The translations under genes were made by a program, and so were the position numbers. A DNA stretch of 19,110 nucleotides. It comes from DATLED01 sp046597375. GTDB taxonomy: Bacteria; Actinomycetota; Acidimicrobiia; Acidimicrobiales; CADCTF01. The stretch is taken from positions 1 through 19,110 of the forward strand of contig JBKJKM010000160.1 of assembly GCA_046597375.1 (NCBI GenBank), given 5' to 3'. Positions 7,153-14,170 of the stretch are shown here, in pieces. Under the pieces are notes generated by a model. The model did no database searches. It was not told the origin of the DNA and worked only from the letters and a program-made list of their open reading frames with translations. Positions within the stretch are counted from its first letter, which is position 1. The number at the start of each line of letters is the position of its first letter.

Positions 7153-9398
7153 TGGTGGCGTCCACCGAGGTCGACCCGACCTTCTCCGCCCTTCTGGCGG
7201 ACGAGCCCGGAACCGAGAAGACGCCGGAGGGCGACGCGCTCGCCGCCGCCGCCCTCGCGGTGATCCCCGGCCTGGCATCGGGCGATGGTCCGGCCGCTCC
7301 CCGCTTCCGTGACGTGCTGAAGCGGTGGGGCACCGCGCCCCTCGCCACCCTGTTCGCCCTGAACCTGGTGGACGAGCTCGACCGCATCGCCCTCGTGACG
7401 CTGGCGCCCGACATCCGGCGCGCCTTCGGCCTCTCCAACGCAGCCCTCGGCGCGCTCTCCGGCATCGGCGCCATCGCCCTCATCTTCGCCGCCATCCCCT
7501 TCGGAGTGCTGGGCGATCGGGGCTCCCACCGCACCAGAATCGCCGCCGCGGGTGGCATCTTCTGGGGTGTCATCGTCCTGCTCACGGGTGCGGTGCAAAG
7601 TGGCATCCAACTCGCGCTGGCTCGCGTGCTCACCGGCGTCGGCCAGGCCTCGGTCGACCCCATCCACGGCAGCCTGCTCGCCGATTACTACCCACCGGAA
7701 TCGCGCGGGCGGGTCTACGGCATCCACCAGGCAGCCAATCCGGCGGCCGGGATCATCGGCCCCATCCTCGCCGGCGCGATCGCCGCCGTCGCCGGATGGC
7801 GCTGGGCCTTCGCCGTGCTCGCCATACCGTCGGTGATCGCCGCCCTCGCCGCCCTTCGCCTTCGAGAGCCGCGACGCGGCCAGCACGAGCGAGGCGACAC
7901 CGATACCGAGATCGGCCCGGTCGGGGCCAAGGAGCCGGACGACGCGGACGTGCCCGACATCCCGCTGGCCACGGCCATGCGACGCCTGACCTCGATCCGC
8001 ACCCTCAAGTACCTCTACGTCGGCATCGGCGTGCTGGGCTTCGGCCTCGTCGCCGGCGGCACACTCATCAGCGTCTACTTCGAGGAGCAGTGGGGCGTGG
8101 GCGAACTCGGCCGGGGCTTCTTGTTCTCGATCATGGCCGTCGGAACGGCGGGGGGCCTCCTCGTCGGCGGCGTTGTCGGCGACCGCCTCTTTCGGCACAA
8201 CCCGTCGTGGCCGCTCTACCTCGTCGGCGCCGGCATCGCCGCCTATAGCGCCATCACCAGCATCGCCGTCTGGATGCCGGCGCTGTGGCTCGTCGTCACC
8301 GTCCTGACCTTGGCTCTCGCCGGCGTCGGCGCCGCCACCGCCTCCCTCCGACTCGTCGTCGCCGCCGTGGCCCCGCCCAACCTCCGGAGCCTGGCCTTCG
8401 CCATGCTCGGCATCTACATCGCCCTCTATGGGGGGTTCCTCGGGGGCATCATCTTCGGCGCCATCGCCGACGCCACCAGCCCCCGCGTCTCGCTGAGCCT
8501 GCTCGTCGGGCCCGGCCTCGTGGCCGGGCTCCTCATCGCCCACGGCGCCCGCTACGTGCGGGCCGACATCGCCGAGATCGTCGCCGACCTCCGCGCCGAG
8601 GAGGTCCGGCGGGTACGCGTCACCAGGCCCGACTCGTCCCGCTCGCTTCTCGAGATCCGCAACCTCGACTTCAGCTACGGGCCGGTCCAAGTGCTCTTCG
8701 ACGTCGACCTCGAAGTGCCTGAGGGTGAAATCGTTGCCCTGCTCGGCACCAATGGCGCCGGCAAGTCGACGCTGCTACGGGCCATCACCGGCCTCGACCA
8801 CCCGACCCGCGGCACGATCCACTTCGATGGACACGACGTCACCTACTTGGAGGCCGAACAGCTTCTCGGCCTCGGAATCGCCCAGATGCCAGGCGGCAAG
8901 GCCGTGTTCGGTGGCCTATCGGTGGCTGAGAACCTGCGGGTGGGAGCCTTCACCTTTCGCAAGGACCGGGCCCGCATCGACGCCGAGGTCGCCCAGGTCG
9001 AAGCCTGGTTCCCGATCCTGGCTGAGCGCCGTACCCAGCTCGCGGCCAAACTCTCGGGCGGCGAGCAGCAGATGCTCGCCCTCGGGAAGGCGTTCCTCAC
9101 CCGACCCCGCCTGCTGTGCATCGACGAGCTCTCACTCGGCCTCGCCCCCGGAGTCGTCGCTTCGTTGCTCGACATCGTGCGGGAGATGCACCGGCGGGGC
9201 ACGACGATCGTCATCGTCGAACAGTCGCTGAACGTCGCCCTGTCGCTGGCGACGACCGCGGTATTCATGGAGAAGGGCCAGGTCCGCTTCACCGGCGCAG
9301 CCAAGGAACTGCTCGAGCGGCCCGACCTGGCCCGCTCCGTCTTCCTCGATGGAGCAGCCCGTCCAAGTGGTGGCCAGAACACGCGGTCCAAGACGTGA
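7152..9398 (+). CDS. MFS transporter fused to LivF-type ABC ATPase
   Basis: A 748-residue two-domain protein. Residues about 60-465 are an MFS transporter with about 12 hydrophobic segments, the motif-A loop GVLGDRGSHRTRI (118-130) between helices 2 and 3, a degenerate second copy GGVVGDRLFRHNP (339-351), and a hydrophilic central loop (237-285). After a charged linker (467-498), residues 499-735 are an ABC ATPase of the LivF type: Walker A GTNGAGKST (532-540), signature LSGGEQQM (634-641), Walker B LLCIDELSLGLAP (654-666) and, as in LivF, Glu-Gln (VEQS) in place of the H-loop His. The reading frame is unbroken through the linker, so this is a real fusion in this sequence. The ATPase should pair with the LivG-like protein encoded downstream and energise the LivHM permease; the role of the MFS half is unknown. 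The stop overlaps the next GTG (GTGA). Confidence 0.9.
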   Translation: MVASTEVDPTFSALLADEPGTEKTPEGDALAAAALAVIPGLASGDGPAAPRFRDVLKRWGTAPLATLFALNLVDELDRIALVTLAPDIRRAFGLSNAALGALSGIGAIALIFAAIPFGVLGDRGSHRTRIAAAGGIFWGVIVLLTGAVQSGIQLALARVLTGVGQASVDPIHGSLLADYYPPESRGRVYGIHQAANPAAGIIGPILAGAIAAVAGWRWAFAVLAIPSVIAALAALRLREPRRGQHERGDTDTEIGPVGAKEPDDADVPDIPLATAMRRLTSIRTLKYLYVGIGVLGFGLVAGGTLISVYFEEQWGVGELGRGFLFSIMAVGTAGGLLVGGVVGDRLFRHNPSWPLYLVGAGIAAYSAITSIAVWMPALWLVVTVLTLALAGVGAATASLRLVVAAVAPPNLRSLAFAMLGIYIALYGGFLGGIIFGAIADATSPRVSLSLLVGPGLVAGLLIAHGARYVRADIAEIVADLRAEEVRRVRVTRPDSSRSLLEIRNLDFSYGPVQVLFDVDLEVPEGEIVALLGTNGAGKSTLLRAITGLDHPTRGTIHFDGHDVTYLEAEQLLGLGIAQMPGGKAVFGGLSVAENLRVGAFTFRKDRARIDAEVAQVEAWFPILAERRTQLAAKLSGGEQQMLALGKAFLTRPRLLCIDELSLGLAPGVVASLLDIVREMHRRGTTIVIVEQSLNVALSLATTAVFMEKGQVRFTGAAKELLERPDLARSVFLDGAARPSGGQNTRSKT

Positions 9399-11368
9399 GT
9401 CTGTCCCTCGATGTCGTCGTCCTCGGCATCATCACCGGGCTCACGTACGCCATCCTCGCTCTCGGTCTCTCGCTGATCTACAAGTCGGCGCGGTTCGTGA
9501 ACTTCGCCCACGGAAACCTCGGCGCTCTGTGCGCCATTCTCTTCGCCAAGGGCGTCATCGACTGGGGCATCCCATACTGGATCGCCTTCATCCTGGCTGT
9601 GGCCTTCGCCGGTGCGCTGGGTGGACTGATCGAGCTGACGGTGGTGCGGCGACTCTTCGACTCGCCCCGCCTCGTTCTCGTCGTGGCCACGATCGCCATC
9701 AGCCAGCTCTTGTTGTTCGTGTCGCTCCAGCGAAGCGTCCAGGCCAACCAGATCGATCTCGTGGCCAACGGGTTCCCAGTGCCCTTCGACGTCCAGTTCC
9801 GAATTGGATCGTTGCTCCTCCGGGGTGCCGATGTGGCGATCCTCCTCGTCATTCCTTTGCTTGCCCTCGGCCTCGGGGGCTTCTTCCGTTTCACGGCCTA
9901 CGGCCAGGCCGTGCGAGCGGCGGCGGAAAACCCCGACGCGGCCAGGCTCGCCGGCATCTCGGTTCGGCGCGTCTCCACCCTGGTGTGGGTCATCGCCGGG
10001 ATCCTGGCTGCGGTCACGGCGATCCTTCTGGCGCCGAAACGATCGACGTTTCAGGTCGGCGCCCTCGGTCCGAGCATCCTCGTTCGCGCCCTCGGCGCCT
10101 CCCTCGTCGGGCGGATGACGAACCTGCCGATCGCCTTTGGCGCCGGCATCGGGATCGGCGTGATCGAGGCCGTCGCCTTCGCCAACTTCACGGAAGGAGG
10201 CGTCACCGACCTCGTCGTGTTCCTCGTGGTCATGGCCGCCCTCGCCTTCCGGGGCCAGGGCCTTTCACGTTCTGCCCGTGACGCCGAGGGCGGGACGACG
10301 TTCGGTGCCGAGGTCCGCAACCTCCCGCGCGCCATCGCCGAGCGCGTCGACGTGAAGCGGCTCCGCGCCGGCGGCACTGCGGCTGCGCTGCTCGTGGCCG
10401 TCGTCCTCCCCAACGTTCCGGTCTTCGGTCTGAACACGAGCGAGAAGACGTTCCTCCTCACCCTCATGTGGGGCTACGCCATCGTGGGCCTCTCACTCAC
10501 GTTGTTGACCGGGTGGGCCGGCCAGGTATCGCTTGGGCAGTTCGCCCTGGTGGGCGTCGGCTCATTCGCCGCCGCCCGCTTCGCCGGCGACCTTCCGCTG
10601 CCGATCCTGTTGTTGGCGTGCGGGCTCGTCGGCGCCGTCGTCGCCGTGCTCGTGGGCCTTCCAGCCGTGCGCATCCAGGGGCTGTTCCTCGCCGTTTCGA
10701 CCCTGGCCTTCGCCGTCGTCGCCAACGCCTGGGCCTTCCAGCAGGAGTTGTTCGTCGGCTCGTCCAGCGGCGTGTCAATCCGCCGGCCGCCGTTCATCCG
10801 CACGGAGCGGGCGACCTACTACCTCGGGCTCGGGCTCGTCGTCTTCTTCGCCATCGTGCTGCGCAACCTCCGACGCAGCGGACCCGGCCGCGCCCTGCTG
10901 GCCGTTCGGGACAACGAGAAGGCGGCGCAGTCCAACGGGCTCTGGGTCGCCGGCACCCGCCTGCTCGCCTTCGCCCTCTCCGGATTCATGGTTGCCGTGG
11001 CCGGCGTGCTCTTCGCCTATGCACGCGGCAACTTCACGGCCTCGGAGTACCCACCGGCAGCCAGCCTCGATGTTCTCCTCATGGTCATCATCGGCGGCCT
11101 CGGATCGGTGCCCGGCGCCATCCTCGGGGCCGTGTTCGTCCATGGACTCCCCGCCGTGTTCGGCGCCAGCCCGCTCGTGCAGCTGGCGACGAGCTCCATC
11201 GGTGTCCTCGTCGTCCTCCTGTTCCTCCCCGGTGGGCTCATCGCTCTGCTCCACCAGGTGCGCGACGCGCTCATTGCCCGGCTGTCCGGGCAACGACGCG
11301 CACCGATGGCACCCCCGCTTCGCCAGCTCGTCGCCGTGGCCCGAGGAAAGGAGGTGTCGTCGACGTGA
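9395..11368 (+). CDS. Fused LivH-LivM branched-chain-type ABC permease
   Basis: A 657-residue membrane protein carrying both permease subunits of a HAAT-family importer. Residues 1-288 are LivH-like: GLTYAILALGLSLIYKSARFVNFAHG is a LivH N-terminal stretch, and GQAVRAAAENPDAARLAGI (170-188) is its cytoplasmic ATPase-contact loop. A hydrophilic stretch (289-325) joins it to a LivM-like half: GLSLTLLTGWAGQVSLGQFA (365-384), the second contact loop GRALLAVRDNEKAAQSNGL (498-516) and VIIGGLGSVPGAILGAVF (564-581). The start is GTG, chosen because it overlaps the preceding stop (GTGA) and puts the first LivH helix at the N terminus. One chain would supply the whole transmembrane pathway. The stop overlaps the LivG-like GTG in the same way. 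Confidence 0.92.
   Translation: MSLSLDVVVLGIITGLTYAILALGLSLIYKSARFVNFAHGNLGALCAILFAKGVIDWGIPYWIAFILAVAFAGALGGLIELTVVRRLFDSPRLVLVVATIAISQLLLFVSLQRSVQANQIDLVANGFPVPFDVQFRIGSLLLRGADVAILLVIPLLALGLGGFFRFTAYGQAVRAAAENPDAARLAGISVRRVSTLVWVIAGILAAVTAILLAPKRSTFQVGALGPSILVRALGASLVGRMTNLPIAFGAGIGIGVIEAVAFANFTEGGVTDLVVFLVVMAALAFRGQGLSRSARDAEGGTTFGAEVRNLPRAIAERVDVKRLRAGGTAAALLVAVVLPNVPVFGLNTSEKTFLLTLMWGYAIVGLSLTLLTGWAGQVSLGQFALVGVGSFAAARFAGDLPLPILLLACGLVGAVVAVLVGLPAVRIQGLFLAVSTLAFAVVANAWAFQQELFVGSSSGVSIRRPPFIRTERATYYLGLGLVVFFAIVLRNLRRSGPGRALLAVRDNEKAAQSNGLWVAGTRLLAFALSGFMVAVAGVLFAYARGNFTASEYPPAASLDVLLMVIIGGLGSVPGAILGAVFVHGLPAVFGASPLVQLATSSIGVLVVLLFLPGGLIALLHQVRDALIARLSGQRRAPMAPPLRQLVAVARGKEVSST
11347..11355 (+). 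promoter_or_regulatory. Consensus ribosome binding site before the LivG-like gene
   Basis: AAAGGAGGT, a perfect anti-16S match, lies inside the end of the permease gene, 9 nt before the GTG at 11365. It fixes that GTG as the start although it overlaps the upstream stop. Confidence 0.65.
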
Positions 11369-12300
11369 CCGAGCCCCTCGTGGCCACCAACGTCTCCGTC
11401 TCCTTCTCGGGGCTCAAGGCCCTCACCGATCTCAGCCTCAAGGTGCTCCAAGGTGAGATCGTCGGACTCATCGGCGGCAACGGCGCCGGCAAGACCACGT
11501 TCATGGACTGCGTCTCGGGCCACGTGCAGCCCGAGCCCGGCAGCAGCATCTGCTCCTTCGACCGCGAGCTCGTCGGCGAGAGTCCCGAGCTTCGGCCCTA
11601 CGCCGGCGTCGGGCGCAGCTACCAACACGCCCGCCTGTTTCCCGGGTTGTCGGTCACCGAGACCCTGCTCGTGGCCGTGGAGCGCCACCATCCGACCGGG
11701 GTACTGCCGGCACTTCTGCACCTGCGTTCGGCCCGAGCGGCGGAGCGGGAGAAGTCGGTGATCGTCGACCGACTCGTCGAGACGTGCGGTCTCGACTCCT
11801 ACCGGGACCAACCCATCCAAGAGCTGTCTACCGGCACGCGGCGGGTCGTCGACATCGCCGGCATCCTCGCTCAGCAGCCCAAGCTCCTGCTCCTCGACGA
11901 ACCCACGTCCGGCCTGGCCCAGCGCGAAACCGAGGCATTCGGTCCGCTCATCCACCGCGTGCGGGACGAACTTGATTGTTCGATCCTCATCGTCGAGCAC
12001 GACATCGTCCTCATCTCCTCGATCTCCGACCGCGTCTACGCATTGGAGTCGGGGCGGGTCATCGCCGAGGGTGTGCCGGACGTGATCCGTCGTGACCCGC
12101 GCGTCGTGGCCAGCTATCTCGGTACTGACGAGGCCGCAATCCGGCGCTCCGGCGCCCTCGAGGAGGATGACGGACTCGAACGCCTGCCCAGGGCCGAGCT
12201 GCGGTCGCGGGCCATCGACGCCGGGGTGAACGGCCGAGCCCGCATGACCAAGGCGGAGCTGATTGCGGCGCTGCGAGCCGACGACGGTATTCGCCGATGA
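11365..12300 (+). CDS. LivG-type ABC ATPase with C-terminal Rho_N/SAP-like tail
   Basis: A 311-residue ATPase. Walker A is GGNGAGKTT (37-45), the Q-loop is near Gln87 (GRSYQHARLFPGLSV), the signature is LSTGTRR (154-160), Walker B is LLLLDEPTSGL (175-185) and the H-loop His is 212. The weak signature motif is usual for LivG, so it should pair with the LivF domain fused to the MFS protein, which has a canonical one. The ATPase core ends near residue 254. The remaining 57 residues form an acidic linker and then LPRAELRSRAIDAG and RARMTKAELIAALRA (274-304), which read like the Rho N-terminal / SAP-like helix-loop-helix. The GTG start overlaps the permease stop and has a perfect ribosome site. 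The stop overlaps an ATG (ATGA) in the TetR frame. Confidence 0.9.
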   Translation: MTEPLVATNVSVSFSGLKALTDLSLKVLQGEIVGLIGGNGAGKTTFMDCVSGHVQPEPGSSICSFDRELVGESPELRPYAGVGRSYQHARLFPGLSVTETLLVAVERHHPTGVLPALLHLRSARAAEREKSVIVDRLVETCGLDSYRDQPIQELSTGTRRVVDIAGILAQQPKLLLLDEPTSGLAQRETEAFGPLIHRVRDELDCSILIVEHDIVLISSISDRVYALESGRVIAEGVPDVIRRDPRVVASYLGTDEAAIRRSGALEEDDGLERLPRAELRSRAIDAGVNGRARMTKAELIAALRADDGIRR

Positions 12301-12358
12301 CGGCTGACGCTGCCGACCGCGACGACCTGCTTGGGCGCCGTGAGGTGCGCCGAGAGCC

Positions 12359-12364
12359 AGGAGG
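12359..12364 (+). promoter_or_regulatory. Ribosome binding site supporting an internal TetR start
   Basis: AGGAGG lies 7 nt before the ATG at 12372. The 25 codons between the coupled ATG at 12297 and this one have visibly fewer G/C third positions than the rest of the gene, which favours the ATG at 12372 as the true start. Confidence 0.5.
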
Positions 12365-12371
12365 GCGCGAA

Positions 12372-12977
12372 ATGCCGTTGGGCCAGAAGGCCCGCCGCAC
12401 GCGTACCTCGATCCTGGCCGCGGCCGCCGGAGAGTTCTCCACCCGGGGCTACCTGGCCACGACCATGGGCGACATCGCCGCCGCTGCGGGACTCGGACTG
12501 GGCAGCGTCTATCAGTACTTCCGCGATCGCACCGATGTCGTCGCCGCCCTGACCCACAACGCCGTCCGCGGCATCGAGCGGGGCACCGACGTCCGCTGGC
12601 GGGTCGATGAGGGCGTCGCCGGCCTCGAACGCATCCTCACCAACTTCATCCGCTCCTATTCGGCTTCTGGCGGCATGGCCCGGATCTGGGAGGAGGTGTC
12701 GTTCGTCGACCCCTCGCTGGCCGAGCTTCGGCGCGAGATGGGTCGGCTCTTCACCCGTCCCGTCGAGAACGAGCTCCGACGGGCGCAAGCGACGGGAGCG
12801 CTGCCCGCCGACGTCGACCCGACGACGGCGGCCCGAGCCCTCACCGCCATGGTGGACCGATGGTGCTACGTCACCTACGTGTTCGACCCGCCGATTGGTG
12901 GGCCGCCGACACCGGAGGAGGCGGGGCGGGATCTGGCCAGACTCTGGGCCCGCGCAGTCGGGATGCAGATCTCCTAG
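12372..12977 (+). CDS. TetR-family transcriptional regulator
   Basis: With the ATG at 12372 the product has 201 residues, standard for TetR. The N-terminal DNA-binding domain is clear: ARRTRTSILAAAAGEFSTRG, then a helix-turn-helix in TTMGDIAAAAGLGLGSVYQY (31-49), then F50 and RDRTDVVAALT. The C-terminal ligand-binding part is diverse, as usual, with no recognisable ligand signature. An in-frame ATG at 12297 overlaps the LivG stop (ATGA) and would add 25 residues; the strong ribosome site and codon bias favour 12372. As the last gene of the transporter operon it is likely to regulate it, perhaps through the dyad at 5329-5348, with the transported compound or its CoA ester as inducer; this is inference. 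Its TAG stop overlaps the stop of the convergent VOC gene inside one CTAG. Confidence 0.9.
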   Translation: MPLGQKARRTRTSILAAAAGEFSTRGYLATTMGDIAAAAGLGLGSVYQYFRDRTDVVAALTHNAVRGIERGTDVRWRVDEGVAGLERILTNFIRSYSASGGMARIWEEVSFVDPSLAELRREMGRLFTRPVENELRRAQATGALPADVDPTTAARALTAMVDRWCYVTYVFDPPIGGPPTPEEAGRDLARLWARAVGMQIS

Positions 12978-13711
12978 ATCGTCGGCAGAACGGCGAAGCG
13001 CACGCCGGCGAGTCGGAATTCCTTGGCCAGGCCGACCTGCGCAGCCGGGAGTCGGAGCCCGATCTCGACGATGCCCTCGTCCTCACGCCGGCCGGAGGCG
13101 ACCGGCACGAAGCGCAGCGCCTGATCGGCATCGTCGAGGTGGATGACGGCGTCGCCGTCCGAGGCGCAGTTGAGGACGTCGCCCCACCGATGGGCCATGA
13201 CCGCCGGCTCGACGGCAGCCACCGTGAGGTACACCACGCCCCCGGCCACACGATCGGGGGCGGCGCCGCCTCGCCAATCCGGCCCGGCCCAGTGCCAGGA
13301 CTCCGGAGGGTCGGCGGCGTCGAGGGAAACGATGGCGCCGGGGACGTCGGCCGGGTGCAGGTGGGTGCCGGCGATGTCGGGGAGGTCGGCCTGCCACACC
13401 ACCCGGATGTCGAGGTCGGCGACTCGTCGTCTGGCAGCCGCGAGATCGGCCATCTGGAAGATGGCCATGTACCCCGCATCACCACCCCGCCGCTCGAGGT
13501 AGCGGCCGCCGGCCGTGCCATCCCGCATCGGCATCAGCACCTCGACGAAGTCGGACCCCACGGCGAAGACCCGGTTCTCGAGGCCGAAGTCACCCACCCC
13601 CGGATCGACGAACGGGTCGGGAAGCGCGAGTTCCGACTGCAGTCGACCCGCCACCGCGGACAGGTCGGAGGTGACGAGGACGACCTGGCGGAGACGAGCG
13701 TCGGCGGGCAT
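12974..13711 (-). CDS. VOC-family (glyoxalase-like) protein
   Basis: A 245-residue protein opening with LRQVVLVTSDLSAVAGRLQSELALP, the usual first strand and helix of a vicinal-oxygen-chelate module, followed by FGLENRVFAVGSDFVEVLMP, whose Glu58 could be a metal ligand. GGDAGYMAIFQMADLAAARRRV begins a second such unit, with His118 in THLHPADVPGAIVSLDA as a further candidate ligand. It resembles the Glyoxalase-like (Glyoxalase_3 type) proteins of actinobacteria; the substrate is unknown. A GTG at 13756 would extend it into the upstream gene; ATG at 13711 is preferred because VOC homology starts just after it and a TAGCCT -10-like box lies 7 nt upstream. It is last in the minus-strand cluster. 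Confidence 0.82.
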   Translation of the reverse strand: MPADARLRQVVLVTSDLSAVAGRLQSELALPDPFVDPGVGDFGLENRVFAVGSDFVEVLMPMRDGTAGGRYLERRGGDAGYMAIFQMADLAAARRRVADLDIRVVWQADLPDIAGTHLHPADVPGAIVSLDAADPPESWHWAGPDWRGGAAPDRVAGGVVYLTVAAVEPAVMAHRWGDVLNCASDGDAVIHLDDADQALRFVPVASGRREDEGIVEIGLRLPAAQVGLAKEFRLAGVRFAVLPTI

Positions 13712-13718
13712 CGGCCCG

Positions 13719-13724
13719 AGGCTA
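13719..13724 (-). promoter_or_regulatory. Putative -10 box for a leaderless VOC transcript
   Basis: TAGCCT on the minus strand lies 7 nt before the ATG at 13711, in the 35-bp gap after the upstream stop. No convincing -35 box is seen and there is no Shine-Dalgarno sequence. It would give this gene its own message in addition to operon read-through. Confidence 0.3.
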
Positions 13725-13746
13725 CGGCGGCCGGTCAGGGAAACGC

Positions 13747-14166
13747 TCAGGACCACATCCCGTAGGCCCGGGTCGGTCGCAGCCGGAGCACAAGGCGGCT
13801 GTCGGCCACCATGACGCGCCGATACTCGTCCCAGTCGTCGTGCTCACCCTGGAGCTGGCGATAGAGAGCGACCAGCTCCTCGACGGCGGCATCGTTCGGC
13901 GCCGCCGACACCGGGCCGAGGTCGGCGTCGCCTTCGAGGACCAGGTAGGCCCAACCGTCGCTCCGTCCGACATAGAGGCTGGCGCGCCGATCGCGACGGA
14001 GGTTGGCCGTCTTTGCCCGACCATCGGTGACGGAGATCCGTACGACCCCGTCGTCGCCCACCGCATAGCTGATGTTCGAAAGCTGCGGCCGGCCGTCGGC
14101 CTTCAGTGTGGTGAGCACCCCGAGGCGTTGCGACGATGCCAATTCGAGAGCCTGGTCGAGTTCCAT
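13747..14166 (-). CDS. PPOX-class F420-dependent oxidoreductase, Rv1155-like
   Basis: The 139-residue product is a small split-barrel flavin/deazaflavin oxidoreductase. It matches, from memory, the Mycobacterium tuberculosis Rv1155 type closely: RLGVLTTLKADGRPQLSNISY (14-34), RAKTANLRRDRRASLYV (50-66), GWAYLVLEGDADL (71-83), and VEELVALYRQLQGEHDDWDEYRRVM (95-119). Rv1155 binds F420 and related family members reduce compounds such as biliverdin. The Lys/Arg-rich KTANLRRDRR segment is where the cofactor phosphates are held. ATG at 14166, 4 nt after the DUF445 stop, is chosen over the upstream GTG because it gives the usual N terminus. It supports an F420-using host. Confidence 0.9.
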   Translation of the reverse strand: MELDQALELASSQRLGVLTTLKADGRPQLSNISYAVGDDGVVRISVTDGRAKTANLRRDRRASLYVGRSDGWAYLVLEGDADLGPVSAAPNDAAVEELVALYRQLQGEHDDWDEYRRVMVADSRLVLRLRPTRAYGMWS

Positions 14167-14170
14167 GGGC

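Noticed and set aside
5395..7278. Minus-strand open frame of 627 codons opposite the binding-protein gene
   Set aside because: A shadow of the real gene: no domain is recognisable, and codon bias follows the plus strand, which encodes a clear Peripla_BP_6 domain.
7143..8690. Minus-strand open frame of 515 codons opposite the MFS domain
   Set aside because: Acidic, Gly/Glu/Asp-rich low-complexity translation typical of the complement of a hydrophobic high-GC membrane-protein gene.
11826..11846. Weak ABC signature LSTGTRR in the LivG-like ATPase as a sign of a dead enzyme
   Set aside because: LivG proteins commonly have a degenerate signature and work with a LivF that has a canonical one, which is the case here.
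12297..12371. TetR start at the ATG coupled to the LivG stop
   Set aside because: Possible, but the extra 25 residues have poorer codon bias and no family similarity, while the ATG at 12372 has AGGAGG 7 nt upstream and gives the usual TetR length. Kept only as an alternative.
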